A stretch of DNA of 17,331 nt from positions 1-17,331 of the forward strand of contig JANQRM010000534.1 in assembly GCA_028284565.1 (NCBI GenBank). Direction: 5' to 3'. The notes under the pieces were generated by a model. That model saw only the letters and a list, made by a program, of their open reading frames with translations. It was not told the DNA's origin and did no database searches. This document shows positions 1 through 7,092 of the stretch, in pieces (position 1 is the first letter of the stretch; each line of letters opens with the position of its first letter). The translations under genes were made by a program, and so were the position numbers. This DNA is from Anaerolineae bacterium. GTDB taxonomy: Bacteria > Chloroflexota > Anaerolineae > Aggregatilineales > Phototrophicaceae.

Positions 1-45
1 TTAGTGTCTCACGAGTGTTGAGTAGTGCGAATCAATTGCACCACG

Positions 46-852
46 CTAATCAGGAATAACTACTTGGTCTAAGCCTTCTTCTGGCTCAGGGAATGCCAAG
101 TCCATGTTTTCCATCGTGTCCACAACCGTCTTGGTAATGACGTAATTGCGATACCATTTCCGATTGGCTGGGACAATGTGCCATGGTGCATAGTCCGTGT
201 TGGTCTTGGACAACATCACCTCATAGGCTTGCATATAGTCATCCCATTGCTCCCGCACAACCAAATCGCCTTTTGAGAATTTCCAATTTTTATGGGGTTC
301 ATCAAGGCGTGATTGAAAGCGTTCTTTTTGCTCATCTTTGTTGATATGCAAATAGAATTTGAGGATGGTCACGCCACTATCTGCCAGCAAGCGTTCAAAG
401 TTATTGATATGATCGTAGCGCTTGCTCCATACAGACTCCGGCACGAGATTATTCACCCGCACCACCAGCACATCTTCATAATGACTGCGGTTGAAGACAC
501 CAATATACCCATTGCCGGGAACTCGTTTATGCACACGCCAGAGAAAATCATGCGAGAGTTCTTCTGGTGTGGGTTTCTTAAAACTCGCCACCTTCACCCC
601 TTGCGGATTCACAGGTCCAAAGACATTTCGGATTGTTCCATCTTTCCCCCCTGCATCCATCGCTTGGAAGACGACCAAAAGAGCTTTTTCACCCTGAGCG
701 TAGAGCATCGGTTGGAGTTCTTTGAGACGTTTGATGTAATCTTTATACCATTGCTGTCCTTGCTGTTTATCTAAATCAGCACGGTAACTGGGATCAAAGT
801 TGGAGAGGTCAATTTGGCTCAGGGGTTCTGGACGTAAAATTTGTTCAGTCAT
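46..852 (-). CDS. ppk2: PPK2-family polyphosphate:nucleotide phosphotransferase
   Basis: A 268-residue single-domain polyphosphate kinase 2. The family transfers phosphate between polyphosphate and nucleotides in the cytosol, linking polyphosphate stores to the (d)NTP pool. The Walker A motif is at residues 66-72 (DAGGKDG), with the family-typical VNPQG at 81-85 and SFKKP at 90-94. The Walker B/arginine motif is at 117-127 (IGVFNRSHYED), and a lid segment rich in charge (HINKDEQKERF) follows. The length fits the short class III type, which can accept both mono- and diphosphates, but class and nucleotide preference cannot be fixed from sequence alone. The ATG overlaps the end of rqcH by 8 bp, so the two are probably translated together. 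GAAGAG about 10 bases upstream is a weak ribosome site. No terminator is visible in the 45 bases after the stop. Confidence 0.93.
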   Translation of the reverse strand: MTEQILRPEPLSQIDLSNFDPSYRADLDKQQGQQWYKDYIKRLKELQPMLYAQGEKALLVVFQAMDAGGKDGTIRNVFGPVNPQGVKVASFKKPTPEELSHDFLWRVHKRVPGNGYIGVFNRSHYEDVLVVRVNNLVPESVWSKRYDHINNFERLLADSGVTILKFYLHINKDEQKERFQSRLDEPHKNWKFSKGDLVVREQWDDYMQAYEVMLSKTNTDYAPWHIVPANRKWYRNYVITKTVVDTMENMDLAFPEPEEGLDQVVIPD

Positions 853-2566
853 TCGACAATATCTCTTCGTTTTGGGGTTGGATCAATAAAGTTTTTTCAT
901 TGCGATACGTCACCATGCCCGCACCTGCTCCCTTGATTTTGCGGACATGCTTGCAACGAGTATAGTCCACTTCCACTTTTCCTTCATCCCGTTTGGCACT
1001 GTAATACGCGGCAATGGCGGCGGCTTGTGCAATCAATTCTTCTTTAATCCGTCGTCCATCATCCCGAATCACCACATGCGCGCCGGGAACCTCACGAGCA
1101 TGAAGCCAAATATCCTGCGCATTGGCTTTCTTGAATGTCACCTCTTCATTTTGTCGGCTGTTACGCCCAACCCAAATCACATAACCATCTTGTGAGGTTA
1201 ATTTCAATGGACCTGTGCGCCCACCGCCACCAATACGCTTAACTTTCTTGCCTTGCCAATGTCCACGACTTTGTAGCGATTGAATCACATCATCAATCTC
1301 TCCCCAATTCGAGGCGGTTTCAAGATCACTTTGCAATTGCGCCAAATAATCGAGTTCGGTTTGTGTCGCGTCAATGAGTTGCGGGACATCATCTCGTGCG
1401 CGCTTGGCTTTGTTGTATTTGGTGAAATAATTTTGGGCATTATCCACGGGCGATAAATCAGGATTGAGCTTAATATTGATTTCGGGTTCGGAGGGATCGT
1501 ATTGCGCTTGAAGCACCGTCTGTCCGCTTCGGATAGCATATTGATACGCCAAGATGAGTTCACCACTTTGCTTCAGGATTTCCAGTTCGGTTTCATCCCT
1601 CAAGCCAGATTGTAGCGAGTGCAATTTACCACGCACTTTGCCCATTGCGTCTTCGAGTGCTTCACGGACAGGTTGTTTGGCTTGGTTATACATATCCTCG
1701 CCGACTGCCCCGCCATAATAAGCCGACACCGCTTGACTAACCGATTCGACAGTTTGCCAATGCTCAACATGCTCTATTGGATAGACGCTATAGGCTTGTG
1801 TGATGCCATCCACGTCTGCGATACCTGCTTTCCATTGTCGTTTGCTCAACGATGACATCAAATTATTGAGTGCTTCATGCAATGCAGATGGTTCTATTTC
1901 AGAGGCTTTCGTATTAGTTTTCCCAGTAGTGCGGAACACAATTTCCTTCGCCAACAAGGGACTCATCCCCAAAAGATTGCCGGATAAAACGCGGAATGCT
2001 TTCTTCTTTGCATCAGTGACTTCCATAAAAATATAGGCAAGTTCATCTTCGGTTACTGTGATGGGATTTTGCTTGCCCGTCATCGGTGGTGGTGGGACAT
2101 ATTCATGCTTCGGCAGGCTCAGGCGATAACGATTCTCTTCGGGTCCCACACGACGCATACAGTCGATGATGATACCGTCTTGGAGCAACAAGATATTACT
2201 GCGCCGTTCCATTGGCTCAATGACGATAGATACATCCCCCATTGCTCCTACAACGTCAAAAATAAGCACCCTCTCCCATGTCGGCTGGCTAACATGCGTC
2301 AGAATACCCCCCTCAACATAGCGTCGGAACAACAAGCCCAATTGAGTCGGTTGTTGCAGTCCACGCCGTAACTTATCATCGACACGATGCACGCGCGGAG
2401 TCTGATGGTCAGCACTCATGTAAAGGTAATAGCGTTGACGATTAGCATAGATTTCTAACCCCAAGCCCGTCATATCCACGTCAATCACATCTTGGATACG
2501 CCCTCCAACGATAGAATCCATCAATTCATCCACCAACGCAGAGATGGTGAAAGCATCAAAATACAT
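845..2566 (-). CDS. rqcH: RqcH/NFACT ribosome quality control protein (fibronectin-binding A family)
   Basis: A 573-residue NFACT protein. Bacterial RqcH binds the obstructed 50S subunit with its nascent chain and tRNA-Ala, and adds C-terminal alanine tails that mark stalled products for degradation. The order is NFACT-N at about 1-185 (starting MYFDAFTISAL), a helix-hairpin-helix stretch at about 190-215, two helical coiled-coil arms at about 292-345 and 383-432, and the NFACT-R (DUF814) domain at about 458-566. NFACT-R contains GRNSRQN (467-473), DIWLHAR (485-491) and GAHVVI (495-500). The linker motif YFTKYNKAKRA is at 380-390. Where characterised RqcH proteins have an Asp-Arg pair important for tRNA handling (D97/R98 in Bacillus subtilis), this one reads E98-R99. 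The start is well supported by AAAGGAGA five bases upstream. It has its own extended -10 promoter and is followed directly by ppk2. Confidence 0.93.
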   Translation of the reverse strand: MYFDAFTISALVDELMDSIVGGRIQDVIDVDMTGLGLEIYANRQRYYLYMSADHQTPRVHRVDDKLRRGLQQPTQLGLLFRRYVEGGILTHVSQPTWERVLIFDVVGAMGDVSIVIEPMERRSNILLLQDGIIIDCMRRVGPEENRYRLSLPKHEYVPPPPMTGKQNPITVTEDELAYIFMEVTDAKKKAFRVLSGNLLGMSPLLAKEIVFRTTGKTNTKASEIEPSALHEALNNLMSSLSKRQWKAGIADVDGITQAYSVYPIEHVEHWQTVESVSQAVSAYYGGAVGEDMYNQAKQPVREALEDAMGKVRGKLHSLQSGLRDETELEILKQSGELILAYQYAIRSGQTVLQAQYDPSEPEINIKLNPDLSPVDNAQNYFTKYNKAKRARDDVPQLIDATQTELDYLAQLQSDLETASNWGEIDDVIQSLQSRGHWQGKKVKRIGGGGRTGPLKLTSQDGYVIWVGRNSRQNEEVTFKKANAQDIWLHAREVPGAHVVIRDDGRRIKEELIAQAAAIAAYYSAKRDEGKVEVDYTRCKHVRKIKGAGAGMVTYRNEKTLLIQPQNEEILSND

Positions 2567-2570
2567 GCTG

Positions 2571-2589
2571 TCTCCTTTATTTCAGGAGA
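2571..2589 (-). promoter_or_regulatory. Inverted repeat that can sequester the rqcH ribosome site
   Basis: On the minus strand TCTCCT (2589-2584) and AGGAGA (2576-2571) form a perfect 6-bp stem around a 7-base loop (GAAATAA). The 3' arm is the rqcH Shine-Dalgarno sequence. The predicted start from the local promoter falls inside the 5' arm, so only transcripts reading through from the cytochrome c operon would carry the full stem. There is no T-tract after the stem, so it is not a classical terminator. Confidence 0.45.
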
Positions 2590-2591
2590 TA

Positions 2592-2600
2592 ATTATACCA
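2592..2600 (-). promoter_or_regulatory. Extended -10 promoter for rqcH
   Basis: Reading the minus strand, the sequence is TGGTATAAT: a perfect TATAAT hexamer (2597-2592) preceded by TGn, the extended -10 signature that can replace a good -35. No convincing -35 hexamer is seen 16-18 bases upstream. Initiation would be near 2585, giving a leader of roughly 20 bases that ends in the GGAGA ribosome site. It lies in the 45-bp gap between the cytochrome c stop and rqcH, so rqcH can be expressed apart from the heme operon. Confidence 0.6.
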
Positions 2601-2611
2601 GATGGAAAGCA

Positions 2612-3094
2612 CTAACTTTGGGGTTCGAGATTAAGTGTCAGTAGATAAGCAAGAATGTCTCCCAATTGTTGCGAAGTTAGTGTTTGCAGATAATTATTTG
2701 GCATGGCATTCGCGTATCCCTCAACTAGATGGTTCTGTGGAAACACGATTGATTCGTAAAGATAGGCGGAAGCTGTCAGGGGTGGGCGCATCATCTCCGC
2801 ACGGGTTGCAATGCCATCAAATAAGGGCGCGATCTGCCCTCCGCCTTGTATATGACAGGCTGCGCAGGCTAATTGTTGAACCAACAATTCACCTTGTTCT
2901 GGATCAGCATCTGCGATAAGTTCAGCGACTTCTGCTTGATACGAATCCGCTGATAAATTTTGGTCTGATACTTGTTCACTAAGCGATGCAGAGCCAAAAG
3001 CAATAACAAATAGTGCCGCCACAACTACAAAAACGGTCATCGTCGCTAGTAAAATCAGACGTGAGGATTGAGAAGTTGATTCAGCCAAAAGCAT
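2612..3094 (-). CDS. Membrane-anchored c-type cytochrome
   Basis: About 160 residues from the ATG at 3094. An uncleaved N-terminal membrane helix (about residues 12-33) is followed by a polar linker and one mono-heme cytochrome c domain outside the membrane. The heme motif is CAACH (residues 77-81) and the probable distal ligand is the Met of AMPNNY (Met131). The domain end, with LGDILAYLLTL, is the usual C-terminal helix of small class I cytochromes. It is last in the ctaA-ctaB operon, and its role is probably electron transfer to an aa3-type oxidase; that is inferred from context. The open frame continues to a TTG at 3124, but that start has no ribosome site and overlaps ctaB by 44 bp. The ATG at 3094 overlaps ctaB by 14 bp and suits translational coupling, although its AAGGA lies almost against the start codon. 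Confidence 0.85.
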   Translation of the reverse strand: MLLAESTSQSSRLILLATMTVFVVVAALFVIAFGSASLSEQVSDQNLSADSYQAEVAELIADADPEQGELLVQQLACAACHIQGGGQIAPLFDGIATRAEMMRPPLTASAYLYESIVFPQNHLVEGYANAMPNNYLQTLTSQQLGDILAYLLTLNLEPQS

Positions 3095-4016
3095 TTCCTT
3101 GTGTAAAAAAGATACGGTCAACAATCATCGCTAAGAACAAGAATGCTAGATACACTGACGAATATTTATAGACACGCCTTGCTGTCGCTTTGTCCGCCAT
3201 ACGAATAAGTAATATCGACATACGAATCAACCTGATGCCTAACAAGAGAGCAGAACCGAGATAGAACCAACTGAGCATCACTGGCACTTTAGGTAGGATG
3301 AGTGTGAAGATAGGTAGCAAAGTAATGAGAACAAGTTGGATAGAATAAAGCAAAATATGTTGGTGAGTTTTCTGTTCACCATGTGCGACAGGCATCATTG
3401 GCACATTGGCTTCAGCATAATCTTTTCCGACCATAATTGCCAAAGCCCAACTATGTGGCGGTGTCCAATAGAAGACAATCGCAAACAAGATAAAGGCTTC
3501 TGGGGATAAGCTCATGGTGACAGCTGACCATCCCACCAACACCGGAATCGCTCCTGCCCCTCCTCCAATGACGATATTCACGACCGTATTACGCTTGAGA
3601 ATCATCGTGTAGAGAACAACATAATAGATAGCGCCAAAGAATGCTAAGAACGCTGAGAGCCAATTGACAAATACACCTAAAATCAAAATAGACCATGCAA
3701 TCAACGACAAGCCGAAGACGAGTGCATTGATGGGTTCAATCCGCCCAGATGGTATCGGGCGACGTGCCGTGCGATTCATCTTGGAGTCCATATCACGGTC
3801 AAGGTATTGATTAACCGCGCTTGCCCCACCAGCCGAGAAGACTCCGCCGAGTATGGTTGCAACCAATAAGCCCACATCAGGCATCCCGCGCTCCGCGACA
3901 ATCATGGCTGTCACCGTGGTAAAGACCAACAGCATCACAATGCGCGGTTTGATCAATTCAAGGTAGGATTTCCACATCGGAGTTAAGTCAATGTCGATTC
4001 GGGCTGTGCCTGCCAT
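3081..4016 (-). CDS. ctaB: Protoheme IX farnesyltransferase (heme O synthase)
   Basis: A 311-residue multi-pass UbiA-family prenyltransferase (CtaB/CyoE). It adds farnesyl from farnesyl diphosphate to protoheme, giving heme O, in the cytoplasmic membrane. Visible motifs are LIKPR (21-25), the first Mg-diphosphate motif N69xxxD73xxxD77 (NQYLDRDMD) followed by RRPIPSG (85-91), the WTPPHSWALA loop (184-193), and the second acidic region DYAEANVPMMP (199-209). It follows ctaA, whose product converts heme O to heme A. The ATG at 4016 overlaps the end of ctaA by 34 bp. A later ATG at 3977 would start just after the ctaA stop, but it has no ribosome site and would remove part of the N-terminus, so I keep 4016 with some doubt. 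Confidence 0.95.
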   Translation of the reverse strand: MAGTARIDIDLTPMWKSYLELIKPRIVMLLVFTTVTAMIVAERGMPDVGLLVATILGGVFSAGGASAVNQYLDRDMDSKMNRTARRPIPSGRIEPINALVFGLSLIAWSILILGVFVNWLSAFLAFFGAIYYVVLYTMILKRNTVVNIVIGGGAGAIPVLVGWSAVTMSLSPEAFILFAIVFYWTPPHSWALAIMVGKDYAEANVPMMPVAHGEQKTHQHILLYSIQLVLITLLPIFTLILPKVPVMLSWFYLGSALLLGIRLIRMSILLIRMADKATARRVYKYSSVYLAFLFLAMIVDRIFFTQGNAFG

Positions 4017-4954
4017 GCCTGCGTTTCTCTTTGATCATTGGCTTGAAGATTTAGCGTTTCAATTGCACTAATCATCACGAGTAATGCCCATGTGACTGAT
4101 GCCAACCCGACGTGTGCCGCCCCCCATTCAGGACCTGCGACGCTAGTCACAAACATCGCCCCAACACCGCTTTGAAGGAGATAAACAAACCCAACAAGCA
4201 TGGTTAAACGACGCAATAAACTGTGTTGACGTGTTTTCCATATTTGCCAAACCAGCAGAAGTAAGTTGATACCTAATGCTACAACTGAAAAACGATGAAG
4301 CATATGGATAATTGCAAGTTGCCCCTGCTCAAATGGGAATAGATTACCATTGTTACACGCGGGCCATTCTGTACAAGCCAGCGTTGCACCACTACCACGT
4401 ACCAATGCGCCCGTCAGGATAATTAACAATGAGAAGCCGGTATTGATGTAGAGCAAGGTGGTTACGGAATCCCTAGAATAACTTAGCTTAGGTTGATAAC
4501 GTGCCAAAACCGATGCCAGCAACAATGCACCCAGCAAGAGCATTGCGACACCTAGATGAAGAGTTACAAATGTGGGCGGCAAATCGAACACAACAACCAT
4601 CGCGCCTAAACCACTTTGAAGTGCAAATAATACAGCGGCGATTATGGTGACCTTGAGGACATTACTCTGATAATGTCGGTAATTCCGCCACGCCAGATAG
4701 AGCGTTGCCAATCCCATCACGCCGATTAACAGGGCAAATAGACGATGCAACCATTCAATCCATGCGGTGATATTGTCGAGGGGTGGGAAAATCGTACCGT
4801 TGCAGAGGGGCCATTCATTTCCACAGCCAAGCCCAGAATCCGTCACACGGACAACTGCCCCAAAGACAATTAATCCAAGTGTCAAGAGCGCGGTTGTGGC
4901 AGATAGAATCACAAACCCCCGTGTGGGAGTTGCTTGAGAGAAATCATGTTTCAT
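3983..4954 (-). CDS. ctaA: Heme A synthase (COX15/CtaA family)
   Basis: A 323-residue, eight-helix membrane protein that oxidises the heme O methyl group to the formyl group of heme A. It shows the internal duplication of the family. The first half has the Cys pair C44/C51 (GCGNEWPLC), E67 and H70 (EWLHR), and H133. The second half has the Cys pair C194/C200 (ACTEWPAC), H217/H220 (HMLHR) and H281. All heme-liganding histidines and both Cys pairs of the Bacillus type are therefore present and it should be active. AAGGT about 10 bases before the ATG is a modest ribosome site. It lies 27 bp after the small membrane protein gene and overlaps ctaB, in the order of the pathway's operon rather than of the reactions. 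Confidence 0.95.
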   Translation of the reverse strand: MKHDFSQATPTRGFVILSATTALLTLGLIVFGAVVRVTDSGLGCGNEWPLCNGTIFPPLDNITAWIEWLHRLFALLIGVMGLATLYLAWRNYRHYQSNVLKVTIIAAVLFALQSGLGAMVVVFDLPPTFVTLHLGVAMLLLGALLLASVLARYQPKLSYSRDSVTTLLYINTGFSLLIILTGALVRGSGATLACTEWPACNNGNLFPFEQGQLAIIHMLHRFSVVALGINLLLLVWQIWKTRQHSLLRRLTMLVGFVYLLQSGVGAMFVTSVAGPEWGAAHVGLASVTWALLVMISAIETLNLQANDQRETQAWQAQPESTLT

Positions 4955-4981
4955 TCTGTAAAGACCTTAACTGGTGGTCTG

Positions 4982-5263
4982 TCAGGATTCACTTGCTGAG
5001 GCTTCTGCTTGGGATGACTTAATCCCTCGATTAAGAAACCAAAAAATCGCCATTGCAGTCACCCCTGCACCGAATAGATTAAAGATGACAAAGGATACTA
5101 AAATGAAAAAGGCAGAGGCTTGATCTGGCGTTGCCACAAAAGGAGAGGCATCGGGGCTGGAAGTCTGATGAATCGCAAAATCCGTATTTAAGAGGTTGGA
5201 GGTAATTGCCCCACCACCAATCAACACGATTAAAATCACACCTAGACTAATTAGTAGTCGCAT
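4982..5263 (-). CDS. Small two-helix membrane protein of the heme A operon
   Basis: I do not recognise this 93-residue protein. It has a hydrophobic helix at about residues 3-24, a short polar external stretch rich in Ser, Pro and Asp (about 26-47), and a second helix at about 49-76. A Ser/Ala/Glu-rich tail follows, ending SQAEASASES. There are no Cys residues and only one His (H32), so it is not an obvious heme or copper carrier. It has a strong ribosome site (GAGGAG, eight bases before the ATG) and its own promoter, and it is first in the operon with ctaA, ctaB and cytochrome c. It may be an assembly or accessory factor for heme A synthesis or an oxidase; this is guilt by association only. 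Confidence 0.7.
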   Translation of the reverse strand: MRLLISLGVILIVLIGGGAITSNLLNTDFAIHQTSSPDASPFVATPDQASAFFILVSFVIFNLFGAGVTAMAIFWFLNRGIKSSQAEASASES

Positions 5264-5296
5264 ATGTTTGACTCCTCAGTTGGACAACATGGCAAC

Positions 5297-5325
5297 ATTG
5301 TACTATTTCTCACAAGCCGTAGCAA
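5297..5325 (-). promoter_or_regulatory. Sigma-70 type promoter of the heme A / cytochrome c operon
   Basis: On the minus strand TTGCTA (5325-5320) is followed after exactly 17 bases by TACAAT (5302-5297). That is four of six and five of six matches to the consensus. Initiation near 5290 would give a leader of about 27 bases that includes the GAGGAG ribosome site. It sits in the 65-bp gap after the histidine kinase stop, with no terminator seen there, so read-through from the purA operon is also possible. Confidence 0.55.
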
Positions 5326-5328
5326 GAT

Positions 5329-6189
5329 TTAGGTACTGAGATATTCATCGGATTCACCATCATCATGATGCTCTGCCGATTCTTGTAAATCATCTTCAAC
5401 AGCATCCATGGGTTCTATCGCTGTTTCCGGATGCGGTTCGAAATTTTTCGGGGATGTTGGTGTGTTTGAACTCTCCTCCGTGTCTGCATCGGTAGATGCT
5501 TTGCTTCTTGGTAGAGTAAAGCTGAAGTGACTACCTTCAGCAACTTTGCTCTCTACCCATAGATGTCCATCATGCTTCTCGACAACCATTTTGGCAATTG
5601 CCAACCCTAAGCCATTGCCTTGAACACTCGAATGATTGTGCCGACTCCGAAAGAAATGGTCAAAGATTTTCTTGAGGTCTTCTTGCGGGATGCCTTCACC
5701 GGTATCACGTACATCAACTCGTAGATAGGCTGGCTCTTGCGAGATTGATAACCAAACTGTTCCATCATCCCGATTGTACTTAATTGCGTTGCCCACTAGG
5801 TTGGAAATCACATGAGTCAATAAGGTCTTATCACCAAGAAAAATAGACAATTGAGGATCTAGTTCAAGGTGAATCGTGATATTTTTCTTCGTAATCGCAT
5901 ACTCATAAGTATCTAAGACTTCTTGAGCCATTTCAGCGAAATCGCAGTCATTACTCTCAAGTTGAACATCAGACTCAATACGAGCAATATCCAGCAAATC
6001 GCCTATCATGCGCTCCATACGCTCTATTGCATCCATTGCTTTGTTCGAAAAATGTTCCTGCTGGTTATTGAGTCCACCGATTTGTTGAATTAAATCTACA
6101 TAGCTTTTGACAGCACTTAAGGGGTTCTTCAGATCATGAACCATGAGCTTAACAAAATCGAGATCGTGTTCGGATGTGGTTTGAGTCAT
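5329..6189 (-). CDS. Soluble histidine kinase lacking a sensor domain
   Basis: A 286-residue protein that is almost only a kinase core. The HisKA phospho-acceptor is H18 in VHDLKNPLS, with N22 completing the HxxxN phosphatase-type motif. The ATPase has an N box (N130/N134 in NLVGNAIKYN), G1 box DTGEGIP (162-168), F box (FDHFF, 176-180) and G2 box GNGLGLA (191-197). Only 17 residues precede the catalytic His, so there is no room for a PAS, GAF, HAMP or membrane sensor. Residues from about 231 to the end form a low-complexity acidic tail rich in Glu, Asp, Ser and Pro. No response regulator is encoded in the window. It starts 3 bp after the stop of the binding-protein gene, which may supply the input; that is inference. 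Confidence 0.9.
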   Translation of the reverse strand: MTQTTSEHDLDFVKLMVHDLKNPLSAVKSYVDLIQQIGGLNNQQEHFSNKAMDAIERMERMIGDLLDIARIESDVQLESNDCDFAEMAQEVLDTYEYAITKKNITIHLELDPQLSIFLGDKTLLTHVISNLVGNAIKYNRDDGTVWLSISQEPAYLRVDVRDTGEGIPQEDLKKIFDHFFRSRHNHSSVQGNGLGLAIAKMVVEKHDGHLWVESKVAEGSHFSFTLPRSKASTDADTEESSNTPTSPKNFEPHPETAIEPMDAVEDDLQESAEHHDDGESDEYLST

Positions 6190-6192
6190 CGG

Positions 6193-7092
6193 TTATTCCG
6201 GCGGATAAAACAGGATCGGCAAGTCATTCAGGGCATAGGCAATTCGTGTTCCATGCCAAGTCAATAATGAACCATCAACGAGATGAATACACCCATTTTT
6301 TGCAGCTGGCACATCTAATTGTTGAAATATTGGCAAATGCTCTTCTGTGAATGCAAAAGGTTCACTGGGTAAGAGTATCACATCTGGTTGTTTTTTTACC
6401 ACTTCTTGTAGGGTGATTCTTGGATAACGACGATCTTTGCCCTCTATGCGTGGGTCATCATCGGGAAAAGGTTCTGTTTGCCCTAAATCCGCTTCCAATG
6501 GAAACTGGCGTTGACGATTTGCAAAGACATTCTGCCCTCCGCAGACTGCTAGTAAATGATGCGGGTAGGTATCTTCATTAAAAGTCATCAAGGGATCTAG
6601 CCAAATTGGTGCAAAGACCGAAATCGGATTATCCACTTCATTATCTTTGGTAATACCATAGACCCAATCATAGGTCTGTTCAATCAGACGAATGCGCGCG
6701 ACCATCTTTGTCTCTTCAAAGAGGTACATTATATTCCAGAGCAAATTGAAAACATCCGGCACTGTGATTGGAAAAGTCACCCAAACAGGAACACCTGCTG
6801 ACTGTAATTTCTCTACATCTTCTTTACGATTTTCTTCCCAATTGGCAAGAACTAATTGAGGGGATAATTCAATAATACGTTCAACATCAGGGTTTTTCGT
6901 CCCACCAATGCTTTCTATTCGTTCCACTTCACTTTTTGGATAAATACAGTAATCGGTACGACCAACAAGCGCACTATCCAGTTTCAAATCAAACAATGAC
7001 TCGGTAATGCTCGGCACAAGTGAAACAACGCTTTGTGGTACAAAGTCAATGGGGGCATCTTGAATTTGGGTGTAAATGCTCTCACTCGTCAT
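6193..7092 (-). CDS. BtuF-like helical-backbone ligand-binding protein without signal peptide
   Basis: A protein of 299 residues from the ATG at 7092, resembling the periplasmic binding proteins for vitamin B12, heme and siderophores (Peripla_BP_2, COG0614). Family features near the start are VVSLVPSITESLFDL, GRTDYCIYP and the IGGTKNPDVERI stretch, followed by LVLANWEENRKEDVEKL. The second lobe carries the ITLQEVVKKQPDVILLPSEP segment. The N-terminus is polar (MTSESIYTQIQ), with no signal peptide or lipobox, so it should stay in the cytosol, unlike transport-linked relatives. The open frame runs back to 7152, but the start at 7092 makes a clean ATGA overlap with the purA stop. No transporter genes are adjacent. 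The ligand is unknown; cobalamin, heme or another metal chelate are possible by family. Confidence 0.82.
   Translation of the reverse strand: MTSESIYTQIQDAPIDFVPQSVVSLVPSITESLFDLKLDSALVGRTDYCIYPKSEVERIESIGGTKNPDVERIIELSPQLVLANWEENRKEDVEKLQSAGVPVWVTFPITVPDVFNLLWNIMYLFEETKMVARIRLIEQTYDWVYGITKDNEVDNPISVFAPIWLDPLMTFNEDTYPHHLLAVCGGQNVFANRQRQFPLEADLGQTEPFPDDDPRIEGKDRRYPRITLQEVVKKQPDVILLPSEPFAFTEEHLPIFQQLDVPAAKNGCIHLVDGSLLTWHGTRIAYALNDLPILFYPPE

Noticed and set aside
1..45. Possible terminator or start of another gene after ppk2
   Set aside because: No stem followed by a T-run is seen and the stretch is too short to judge a gene.
1285..2371. Several plus- and minus-frame open frames within rqcH
   Set aside because: They are out-of-frame shadows of a well-supported gene.
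3094..3124. Upstream TTG start for the cytochrome c gene
   Set aside because: It would add ten residues with no ribosome site and increase the overlap with ctaB; the ATG at 3094 gives a typical membrane-anchor N-terminus.
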